This document shows positions 20,800 through 31,500 of a stretch of 64,000 nucleotides of DNA, one piece after another. Below the pieces are notes generated by a model that saw nothing but the letters and a program-made list of their open reading frames with translations, had not been told where the DNA came from and made no database searches. The translations under genes were made by a program, and so were the position numbers. Within the stretch, counting starts at the first letter, position 1, and every line of letters begins with the position of its first letter. Source of the stretch: Phlebotomus papatasi (Eukaryota > Arthropoda > Insecta > Diptera > Psychodidae); NCBI RefSeq assembly GCF_024763615.1, contig NC_077222.1, positions 8,308,001-8,372,000 of the forward strand. The letters are read 5' to 3'.

Positions 20800-22635
20800 G
20801 TTTACTGTTTATCAGTTTTATAACCGATTTTTAAACCGATTCATAAATCACTCAAAAGATCTTCCAAAATTGTATTAAGAGTTATAGATTTACTTTTAGG
20901 ACAAATTTGTCTTGGTTCATAGCCGGTTCATTACCGGTGAAGGGGTAACTGAAATTGAGAAACGCTTGTAAATTGTTCGAGAAACACTTCGTGAAAACCG
21001 AGAAGCCCAATCTTTGCATCACGAAACCCACTTTTTGCTTCGCAGAACTCGAGAAACCAGAGACCCTTGTCAGAAAAAATGAAAATGATCCCTTATTACC
21101 GGCTCATAACCGGATGGAATTGGTTCAGGCTTGTCAAGAATTCCAAGACCTGTCCAACGAGTTAAAATATGATACCATTCTGTTGAGGAGTGTGTTCTGA
21201 AGAGCATTTTTAACTTTTGACCTTGAATAACCGGTATTAAGATTAGTGATTCCAAATGACCGAGTTTTTAGGATAGACGGTAAACCGGTTTTGGATGGCT
21301 CTGAAACCGGTTAACCAGTTTCAAATTTAGGATTAGGTTATGGAATTTTGAACATTTTTTCAAAACTTAATTTTTGATGTAATATTTAACACACAAATAT
21401 ATTCTTTTTCTCAGTTAAATTAGAACTTATTTATTGCTTTATTTTCTTTTTAAAATAATATTTTAAAATACCGTGGAAAAGCTAATGCTATGTAGATTTC
21501 CGTAAAAATAACTATTTTTTGTTTATAGTTGTCATTTTTGACAACCTTTAATGAGGAACTACTTAAAAATTTTATTCTAGATTTTGGAAAAAAATATAGA
21601 GAAGATTTTGACAAACAAACCGAAAGAGTTTTCCTCTTTATTTTCAAAATCTTATGACAAGTTAAATCTTCTTAAACTTAAGTTTCGAAAACTTGAATCG
21701 CTATCTATATTCTGCTGTAGAGTTTTTTTGTATGATCTTGTAAAAATATTGTCGAAATTAGTCTTTTTTCAACAAAAAATGCAGATTTTTCGGTCGGGAA
21801 TGGTTTCTAAAGTCAATTTTTTCGATCATTCTCTGTAGAAAACATGCCAATGCATAATTTTTGGTATTATATATCATGAAAATCACGGTTATAATTTGTA
21901 CCAAATTCACGAATAATTTCACAAAAAATATTCCATAGGCATTTCAAAAAAAAAAAATAAATAAATAAATAAATAAAAAATAAAATGAAAGGAAGCCTCT
22001 GGGGATTTCTACTGCACCGGTTGAGAAATTAATAATTACCAGTTTTTGAGAAAAAATTACAAGAATCTTGTGTAACAATTTTGGTGAATTTGGGTCTAAT
22101 AGGATATGTATAGTTAAAATATGGCAAGATTTAATAAAAATCTCTATGAATACAGGGAGAGGTAAGCATCATGTTAGTTTTACACATAAAACAATATTTT
22201 ACAAGATTGTACTAAGCTGTTTATATTTTTTCTCAGTATACAATTGATTTTTTATCTTGTAAATATTTAACTGAGGTTTGAAAGCTAAAATATTATCAAG
22301 TGAAAAAGTCCTGAAATAATTTTCGGTAACCTTTAAGCAAATAATTATTTTCAAGACCTAGAGTGGAAGAAACGTATAGGAAACCCATTACAACTATCCT
22401 TCATAATTATTAACATTATTACCATACTACATATTGCACTTAGAATTATATTGCACTCCAAGCTCTCATCTAAGGTCAAGAAAATATTTTGCAATGTATC
22501 TTGAATTTCAAGAAATAAACTTAACCTTTAGAGTTTAGAGAAAGTTCTGTAAAAAGACAGTTTTAAACCGGTTTCATCTTTAAAAACCGATTTTAAAACC
22601 GTCTCCAAAATAGGGCGGTTAACCAGTCTTTGAAA
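20800..22635. repeat. Scattered CCGGTT-rich fragments and an AAAT microsatellite
   Basis: Fragments of the 12.5-kb repeat family occur at 20800-20940 (inverted), 21100-21120, 21230-21320 and 22560-22630. A short (AAAT)n tract is at about 21950-21985, with ACTGCACCGG at 22011-22020. The rest is AT-rich; the frames at 20955-21200, 21450-21647 and 21584-21838 show no family features. Confidence 0.45.
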
Positions 22636-22639
22636 CTGA

Positions 22640-22870
22640 ATTTTTCCGAGTTTTGAAGAATTCTCGAAATAAGGCGTTATAGAACAAAAGTCCTTGTTTG
22701 ATACCATCTCTGTGACTACTAAAAGTAAAGTGGCTCATTCTAAAGAGGCTTAAAAATTTAAATAGTAATTTAAACACAAAATTGTGGTTTTAAGCCCTTT
22801 AAAGGTTAAGACTTGTTAAAGCCTTGGTTCTATAAGGAAGTTATTTTGCTTCTGAGGTAAATCGACTTAT
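22640..22870. repeat. Dispersed repeat, related to 56.62-56.88 kb
   Basis: The shared block order is AATAAGGC.TTATAGAAC, ACTACTAAAAGTAAAGTGGC, TTAAGCC..TTTAAA, and CTTGGTTCTATAAGGA. The second copy is at about 56620-56880. The termini partly mirror each other (TATAGAACAAAAG / CTTGGTTCTATA). Confidence 0.5.
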
Positions 22871-22899
22871 AGAGAGTAGAGTTTCTTAAAAAATACCTA

Positions 22900-24630
22900 C
22901 TCCGGTATCTACGGTTGACCTCAAACGGTTATAAGGACAAAGGTGAGTAAAATCGAATACTTATAATTCAAACTTTCTTAACAGTTGGTTCATAAAACAT
23001 CAACAAGTTTTTCAGGCCTTGTTTTGATGATGAACAATTTTTTTCATTATGAAGAAAAAAACATACAAAACAAACAGTAAAGCAATTTTCATCTGAATTA
23101 ATAAAATATTCCTCTTATATAAACTCAAACAAATTTGCAAACATTTTTACCGCATCAATAAATTTCGCAAATGGATGAATATTTATTAATTTAGGACTTA
23201 AAACAAACTAATAGGAGTGTTTATGGGAGGGTCCACATTAAAAATTCCGCAATGCTAATTGACAAGAAAGTGGAAAGGGTTATGCTGATGTTTGCAAGTG
23301 TTAAATCTAACCCTGTGCATACTGATACTGAGAATAGAAATATTTTTCTGCTACGAAGCTTGGGTAAGGAGGAAAAAAAACTTGGAGATTCGCCAATGAA
23401 GCCATTGAAGCCATTGAAATTTAAAGTCCATTAATCAATATTATTTTCATGGAAAGCGGTGAAGAAAGGTGAGAAACATTTCAGTGTACAAATAGCCTAA
23501 ACAGATCAAATGGTAAGCATTTTGTTGTGTACAAAGTAAACCACCAACTGTGAAACTTAAAATATTTTCCCAACTGTATAAATCAGGCAAAAAGGAATTA
23601 TTCTAAAGGGTTAAAACTTCTTATAGATAAAAGGCTGAGTTATAATGGCAAAGCCTGGAGGATTCATGAGGATTTTTGCAATATTCTTAAACTTACACGT
23701 CTCTCAGATTCTATGAAGACAACATTACTCCAATTTATTTCCATATTTTCAGCTGAAGCACCACAACACAACTGAAAGCATTTGAACTGGAAGGCGCTGA
23801 ATGTTGTCTGTATACAAATATAAAGCCCCAATGTTTAGTTATATATATACGAAATGTAAGATGAGATAAATGTACGTAGTTGTATGTAAACATTGCGAGA
23901 ATCTCATCTCTCAAGAGATAATATGTGTAATAACATTTACTTCTCTCAAATCTCACTTCTGCGGGATGCAGCGTGTTGAAGATTTTTGCAAAAAGTAACA
24001 CCGGAAAAATTTAAGGAATTCCATATTTCATTTGAGGGATTTGTAAGAACAATTTCCTTTTCCAAAATAATACAAAAAATATTTACGAAACTTTTCTAAT
24101 TTTTCATACTTTTGCAATTCTTAGCCATTTTTGAGGTATACATCTTTTCCACGGAAAATTGCAATTTTTCTTTTATGGTAATTTTGAACATGGCCAAATG
24201 CCAAGTGGCGCCGAGAGAGAAAGTATCAGGCATATCTATAATTTATATTATATGAACAATTTTAGATGATATTGCAGTGAAATTGGGCGATCACGTGCCG
24301 CAGTTCAACTTAAATGCAAGGCATTGACCTAAAGAAACTTAATAGCAATCTCGTCATCTTATATGATGTATATCTTCTCTTCGAGATTGTTATATTGATT
24401 CCCATGCCTTTATTACCAGACATTTGAGTATCAGACGGCAGAGAGCAGAAGATGGGTTGTATCAGGTGTCGCAAGACCTATTAAAGTATTTACTATTAAC
24501 TACAAAATGGATTTTTTTTAATTTTTTCCATACGATATCTTTCTCTAATATTTAAGCAAGATTACAAATGGATATCTATTTGAACGACTAAAAAGCTATA
24601 GTATTTTTTAAAACCTTTGAATTACACATT
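22900..24630. other. Intergenic, nothing recognised
   Basis: About 1.7 kb of AT-rich DNA contains no ORF with recognisable features (the frames at 23252-23434 and 23735-24001 look random) and no repeat pairing that I could see. Confidence 0.45.
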
Positions 24631-24636
24631 GCATTG

Positions 24637-24800
24637 GTGATCTCAGTGGCGCAATAGGCAAGACCGGCGACTTTGGGCGGTGAGATCTCTGACTCGACGC
24701 TCAAAGCTGTGAGTTCGAGTCCCGCCCGGTGCAGCAACTAAATATTGAGGAAAAGACATTTTTTACTGTGATAAAACGTAATACAATGCACCGCCTCCGC
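24637..24800 (+). repeat. tRNA-derived SINE (third type)
   Basis: An A box in AGTGGCGCAATAGGCAAGAC (from about 24652) and a B box in GTGAGTTCGAGTCCC (24708-24722) indicate a tRNA-derived RNA polymerase III promoter. The A-to-B distance is about 50 bp, longer than in most tRNAs. It continues into CGCCCGGTGCAGCAAC. The cloverleaf is not complete, so it is not called a tRNA gene. Confidence 0.6.
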
Positions 24801-24904
24801 CCAAAAACCTTCAGAAGCACGGAAGAAGCATTCACTATGGAAAAGGTGGAGTCAGACGTGGTCTGCTACCTTTTATCCCAGTAAATTAGCGCCAAGACTT
24901 CATA

Positions 24905-25218
24905 TTCCAGTAGGATAATGCTCGGATCCATGTGAGCGCAGAAGCTTTAGATTGTGTTCGAGCTCTGAATATCAAAATCTTGGCTTGGCCACCTGACCTC
25001 TTGAACTCCTGACTTCAATAAAATTGAAAATATTTGGGGGATTCTTGTTTGCCATATTTACGCCGATATTTGCCAATAGACTTACGTTTTAGAGTTAAAA
25101 TCTGCAATTTTGGATGCCTGGAACAAACCTGAAGATAAGTTCATCAAAATTTTAATCGATAGTATGCCACATCGCATTCTTGAAGTACTTCAGAAAAACG
25201 CTGGAATCACTAATTTTA
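24905..25218 (+). pseudogene. Tc1-like transposase remnant (C-terminal catalytic part)
   Basis: Frames joined across small shifts show the Tc1 pattern. First comes FQ-stop-DNARIHVSAEALD, which carries the second catalytic Asp. KILAWPPDL follows, then PDFNKIENIWGILV with the third catalytic acidic residue (Glu). The last piece is LKSAILDAWN..MPHRILEVLQ. A nonsense codon at 24911, a small duplication near 25000 and a stop at about 25079 make it non-functional. The N-terminal DNA-binding half and inverted-repeat ends are not visible. It shows that autonomous Tc1-like transposons existed here, as a possible source for TA-duplicating MITEs. Confidence 0.8.
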
Positions 25219-25755
25219 AAGATTTGCATAAAAATTTTCTCGTCTGATAATATTACAAAAGAATTTATTGACATTATCGTAGTTATACGATCAAAAACGT
25301 GTAAAATCAAGGGGGAGATATTAGGGTCAGAAGTGGTGTACAACTGAAAATGAAGTGCTTGGAAGTCTTTGGAAGTGGGAGTGTCCGAAAATAAAGTCAT
25401 TTCTGTCTAATTCCGAATTTTGCAGATTGTACTTTACTTTTAGTTCAGATTTTAAATACGAGTGGCCGAAAAACTTTTTTTTTAACATTTTACAAGTTCG
25501 GTTATGATAATAATTCGGAGTAAATAACGCTGAAATTTATTATAGCTTAAGGTAAGTTGTAGCTATTATAACTTATACTTAAGGAGTATCCCGTAAATTT
25601 CCTGCAGCATTTATGTTTACTTTTTTGCTTTTACTGGTAAGATTATATTGTCTTACATCCCCCTAATGCTGAGTATCCTTCTAATAAGTCGATAAGCCCT
25701 TTGAAGGACTTTTATAAAATACGTAAGGAACGAAAAGGTACCTTTGTAGTATTTA

Positions 25756-26164
25756 GAGCAGAATCACATTGACAGTAAAATGCTCACCGTATTTCGTTAA
25801 TTTACGCATTTACATTGCAATTCTTACGCAAATTCTCGATTACCGTATTACCTCAAATCATACTCGGTGGCACTAGGTGAAAATAATATAAGAAAATTGA
25901 AGAAATAAAACGAAAATTCGATAAACGGTGAACAAAAAAAAAACTGTACGATTAATTTCTCTTACAGTTTTTTTTGCTCACCGTTTATCGAATTTTCATT
26001 TTATTTATTTAATTTTCTTATATTATTTTCACATAGTGCCACTGAGTATGAGATAAGGTAATACGGTAATGGAAAATTTTCGTAAGAATTGCAATGAAAA
26101 TGCGTAAATTAACGAAATACGGTGAGGCAACAGCGAGCATTTTATTGTCAATGTGATTCTGCCC
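25756..26164. mobile_element. Near-perfect palindromic MITE, TTAA target (piggyBac-like)
   Basis: The ends GAGCAGAATCACATTGACA and (inverted) GGGCAGAATCACATTGACA are followed by long arms with few mismatches, through CTCACCGTATTTCGTTAATT, GTAATACGG and GATAAACGGTGA, meeting at AAAAAAACTGT / ACAGTTTTTTTT. The flanks are TTTA (25752-25755) and TTAA (26165-26168). Each arm is about 190 bp, so the DNA could form an almost full-length hairpin. Confidence 0.8.
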
Positions 26165-26734
26165 TTAATGTTAATCGAATTTTGGAAAGGCCTAAGTGAT
26201 GGATTTCCACAAAAAAAGCATTTTGGAGGTTTATTTAGATCGTTTTTAAATGATTGAAGAATGGCTTATAAAATTTCGATATAAGGATATAATTATTGAA
26301 AAGATCAACTTTACAACTTTACAACTTAATAATTATCGAATTGAAGAGATTATCAAGATTTTGGAAAACAATAATTCGATAGTATTTCGTTATTTAGAAA
26401 AGCTTGTATGTATTTAAAAGCTCGATACATGGGTGCCACATTTTTTCACTTAAAGGAATAAGGAGAACTGTCGGAACTATGAACTGTATTACGGGTTATT
26501 ATGGTACTTTTTGCTCGTAACCTTTTAAGCAAAGACCTCTCTTTCCAATTCCGGAATACACGATTTGCCGGATTCCGTGCTGTGTTTAAACGGGTATAAA
26601 GTGTTTGGGGATAACGGCAATAAAGTAAGAGTGTGGTGATGCATGGGGTTTTAAGAGTAACCTTAGAGACATCTCACTGATCTGACCGCTATCCTGTCAG
26701 ATGATCTATTTTTCAGAGTAACTTAAGTAATTTT

Positions 26735-26880
26735 TTTAAACGTAACAAGAAACTTTTAGCCGATAAAAAATGGTCAACTTTTGGAAAACAATAATTTTTG
26801 ATACAATATTAAATAAATTTGTTTTTGAAATGCACAAATAATATTTATGGATTACAGGCATGAAAAAATAAAAATTTGAA
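26735..26880. repeat. Dispersed Tc1-like repeat fragment, copy 1
   Basis: AAGAAACTTTTAGCCGATAA, TGGTCAACTTTTGGAAAACA and TTATGGATTACAGGCATG match a copy at 32990-33140. AAGAAACTTTTGGCCGAT recurs alone at about 33192. Confidence 0.65.
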
Positions 26881-27299
26881 GGATGATTTTCTATTTGATT
26901 TTTAATTTGAAGAATATCTGCAAGATATTCAAAATATAAGCAAAATATTAAAAAAATACATAAGTAAAAAAAAATTTCTTGAGAATTTTTTAAATAGATT
27001 TTTCATAATATTAAATAAATTATTGATTCTTAAGTATGAGAATTGCATAAAGTGTGAGAAATGCCGGAAGTATTGCAGCTTTTTCGGGGGTTTTCCGAAA
27101 TGCTGGAAGTGTGAAGAGCTCTTCTATATAAATTGTGGAAGTGTCTGGATGTGGTGTACACATTTTCACCCTAATATCTACCCCTTGAGTAAAATTGATG
27201 TTCTCTCAATTTAAATATATAAGTTGGACTGTCAAAAAATTATATACAAAAACAAATAACTTATATTATGTACAGCCCCATAATGTATTATTAGTATAC

Positions 27300-27690
27300 A
27301 GGGACATGAATTAAATAAATAAATAAATAAATAAAAAAATAAAAAAATAAAAAATTAAATAAATAGGTTCAAATCAAAGTATTTTGTGGAAAGAAATTAA
27401 ATAAAAAAAATATGTATATAGAAGAAAATGTGACTATTGAGAAGTGACCTTATGGTAATGATACACTGGAAAACCATAATAATAAGCATTTCTTCATTGG
27501 AAATATGGGAAAACCTTTGCAATGTCAAAAAATACAATAATCTATTGTAAAATAATTCAATTCAAAGTATTTTGCAGAAAAAAATTAAATAAAACGAATA
27601 CAGAAAAAAATGTTGAATTCTGCAAAGTGACCTTATGGTAATGGTACGCATACGCATTTTATTTCTTTAATATTCGGAAATAAAAGCATG
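27300..27690. repeat. AAAT microsatellite and an approximately 180-bp tandem duplication
   Basis: After (AAAT)n at 27311-27365, two imperfect copies (about 27366-27500 and 27548-27690) share CAAAGTATTTTG.GGAAA, then AAATTAAATAAAA and AAGTGACCTTATGGTAATG. No coding potential. Confidence 0.6.
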
Positions 27691-28564
27691 AAATGCATTG
27701 ATAACTTTATTTTTTCTCCATTTTATTTAAGTAGAAAAATCCACATAATTTTCACAAACATTTTCATGGATGTTTTCCACATGAAAAATTCTGTATAAAT
27801 CCGTGGGATTTTCCGTGGAATCTATTATGGAAAATTCCTATGGAATTTTTCAAGGAAAAATACTGGAAAATTCTGAGGATTTTTTCGCTTGCTATTCCTA
27901 TTCTACTTTCTTTTACTATGGGGTAAATACAAAAATATGAGGAGTTAAAAACATATTTTATAGGATTTATCGGAATTACTTAAAAAAGCTTAATTGAAAG
28001 TCCTTAATTAAGTACTTAGCAAAAATACTTGTCATGTCTTTAATACAAACTACTTAATTAAGGACTGTTACACAGGACTTCATACGCCTTTTGTCACAAA
28101 GCTTTGACGTTTGTATCATTTTTTTTAATAGTTGGACGTCCTGCAACTCCTTAAAATTAAGCCATTGAGTTAGAAACCTATTAAGTTCTTAACAAGTAAA
28201 TAATAATATATTAGCCGGGCTTGAAAAAATATTTGATATGATGATGAGAAAAAAGTTCTTACAAAACCAAAAATTCAATAAAGAAAATTTTTGAAAAATA
28301 ATTATTGCATTACTTTTCAGAATTGAGAAAAATTGTCTCATAGAATGTTTGTAAAAATTATTTTATTCAATTGCATTATTTACACTGAACCACTAATTCT
28401 GCGTGAAGCAGAACAATATTTTCTTTATAAAAATAGAAAGTTTTTCGCAAAGAAGAAAGGAAAAAATAGATCAAAATAGCAATTTTGACTAGTTCCTAAA
28501 TGTTTCGAAATAATTTTAATTTTTGCATCTAATTAAAATAAAAATCAAAATAAAAATCAATGAA
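27690..28564. other. 3' flank of the Tweedle gene; nothing recognised
   Basis: AT-rich DNA with a short inverted pair near 27990-28065 (CCTTAATTAAGTACTTAG / ACTACTTAATTAAGGAC). I did not find a clear AATAAA close to the Tweedle stop on the minus strand. Confidence 0.4.
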
Positions 28565-31500
28565 TTATAGGGGTACTCCGTATTGTGTGTGTGGTAGAGA
28601 AACACGAGATGCTGTGGATGCCAGTCCAGTGGCTACATTTCCTTGACTGAATCCACCAGATTGTTGTGCGAAGCCAGTTCCAGCATTGCCGGCGTTTGCG
28701 GTTAAATGATTCAAAGAGCTGGCTGAACCACTCTGTGGCACGGTTTGTGGGAGGCTTGGTACACGAGCATCCACCACCGATGGCACTGATGGCAGTGATG
28801 GCACCGGCAATGCCCCAGCTCCTCCCTCCTTCTTCGAGTTGTACTTGATGAAGTACACCTCGGGCTTGGCTGGAACTGTTGGTGCTGGTGTTGGAAGATG
28901 AAGGTCTGGCTGTCTGTCGGGTCTCTTCACCAGCACGTACACCAGAGTTTTCTCCTCATTTTGAACGGGTGCAGGAAGGAGGGGTTGCTGCTGAGGAGTT
29001 GGAGATGGGGCTTTGATAAATATTATCTTGTAGTGCTTAACGGGTCGGTCGTAGGTAACAACTCGGGGTGCTGGGAGGACTTCGTGATCTGGTGGTGGGA
29101 CGTGCACGTAAATGTGCTTCTGGACTTCAGGAGTGTATTGACGAGAAGCCTGCTGTCCAAAGGTTGTAGCAGCTGAAACTATTGAGAGAAAAATAAAGTT
29201 AGTTGATTCAATTGAAAGCTATTGATTATACTTTTATTGGCGACAATTTTAAAGTTTACGTTTACTTACTTTACAATAAATTTAGTAAAAATAGGGTGGC
29301 AAAAATATACTTTTGCTCAATTTTTTTTTCTGATATAGGGTAAAGTGATATAATTTGGAATTAGTGTTACAAGTTGGACAATTCGCCGGTACAAGTTGGA
29401 CATGGCTTTCTTCTTGATAAATACAGTACAAAATTTGTTTTTAAGCACAAGGAACCAAATTATAAAACTAAAGCATTAAAAATATACAAATAAAAATTAA
29501 GTACTAAATTTATCAAGACAAAAAGCCCTGTCGAAATTGTACCATTGTCCAACTTGTACCACTGTCCAACTTGTACCACTTTACCCTCTATGAGAAAGGG
29601 AATAATATAATTATTCTTATTCTTATTGTTAATAATTAGTATTTTAATTATTTTTAAATAAACTAGAATAACTGAGGATGTTACAATTAATTTTATCAAT
29701 ATTATTATTATCATTATTATTATTAATTATTATTTTATTTATTATACTGTATGAAATTTATTATTCATTTTGATTTAAATAATTCCCCCCCCCCCCTTGG
29801 CCATCGCCGTCTTAACGCTATTTAGCAACCTCCAGACCAAAACGAAGGAAAATTTCTTCACATTTTAACAAGATCCATTTGTTTCAAAACAAAACGTTTT
29901 TTATAGAGTATTAAGGAAAAACCCATTTAAGAACGTAAGGGAAAGTGCCCATGCTTGATACCATTGGAAGCTTCGTAATGACTAAATTTTTCCTATGTTT
30001 CTCAATAAACGTGACTCCGCAATATATTTTAAAAACTGGCCACTTTCCCATAGTTTTTAAAATAGACAATTTAATCATTACGTAGCTTCCCATGGTATCA
30101 AGCATGGGCACTTTCTCCTAGATCTATTACATATATAAACCTTAAATTATAATACGATAAATAAAAATATATATAAAAAACAAAAATTGAAAACATTAAT
30201 CAACGAATCGTGCTAATATTAAGCTAATATTTTTCGGGATTTAAATTTTTAAAATTTGTAATCTCTGTTAAAGTCAAGAGCTTAGTTACATGAGCTTAAA
30301 AATAATTTTCGGTATGAATTTTTCCCTAATCGACGCTTTTTATATAAAAGACCAGAAAGTAATTCAGTAAGAAATTTCGTTAAAAATACCAAGTAAGTTC
30401 CATTAGTAAAAGAAATTGTTGAATTTCTTTTATAACTGTTCATACTACAAGAGAGAGCAGTTTCCATTTTTTACTAATAAAGGCCTCTACTCATTGGGAG
30501 CAATTTTCGTCAAAAATTGCATTATTGACAGAATTTTGATGTTTCAACAGTAGTGCAGACGAATTTTCTTTGACGAAAATTATTCCTAATGTGCAGAGGC
30601 CTTTAAGGGGGCATTCAAATGGGATGATTTTGATCGAGAACCTCCATTTCTAAATAAAAGTTCCCTTCTGAGCGTTAGCCCTGCGAACTTTGCCTATCTT
30701 TCGGCGCATAAAATCTCCATCATCAAAAGCTCCGTTTGGTTATTATCGAATATTTCGCTCCTTGGAAATTACAAGGGGCCAACCCACTTTTAGGCGATTT
30801 TGAGGTTTTAATGCACTCAGACAGAAAATTTAATAAAATTTCAGATGATATGAGTCAATAAATTTCGTTAATAGATAAGTTTTTCAAAATTTTACTCTTT
30901 ATGATTGCTTGCGCGGTTTTGTTTGAAGTCAAGGGACACAAAATAGATTTATCGTTCAAATTTTTTGTGAAACAAGGGACTAACTTAAGCAAGTTTAGAA
31001 TGACAAAGAGCTAACTCATAAAAAAACTTATTTTAAAAGGTAAAAATATGTATGTTTCGATGTTTATAATAATGCTTATACAAATAGAAAAGAATTAAAT
31101 TGTTTTTATTAACATACTTAATTGAGATAATTATTTATAAAAGTTGAATCTTTCATGCTGTTTCCTGAAAAATGGCTCAGATTGAGTTGACTCCTTGTAA
31201 TTTCCAAGGAGCAATTTTTAACATTAAGTCAATTTAAAATCAGTTGTTTTTTTGTTACTGAAGAGATATCTCTTTTAAATCGTTCTTGATTGCTCGGAAA
31301 ATGCTTGTTGTCACGGTAAATTGCCATTAAGTGAATAATGAAATTATTTAGTTACACGATTTAATTTTGATTTTTGGTAAAAGTTATTTATGGTTCGGGA
31401 GTTGTGGAGTCCCAGACAATAATTGTTTTTTTTTTAATATCTACAGAACAGAGGAGAAACCTGCGTGATGAACAAGATTTTTCGGATGCGCTGTGACTGA

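Noticed and set aside
21070..21255. Overlapping frames in the CCGGTT-rich area
   Set aside because: They translate degenerate dispersed repeats and show no known domain.
24652..24722. A tRNA gene at 24.65 kb
   Set aside because: The A-to-B spacing is long and the arms do not close; best read as a SINE head.
27023..27214. Cys-rich 63-codon frame (CIKCEKCRKYC), zinc-finger-like
   Set aside because: Cysteines arise from GTG/TGT-rich short duplications (AAATGC.GGAAGT); there is no recognised finger spacing and no flanking exon signals.
28666..29176. Two + strand frames opposite the Tweedle exon
   Set aside because: They are antisense shadows of the conserved Tweedle coding sequence.
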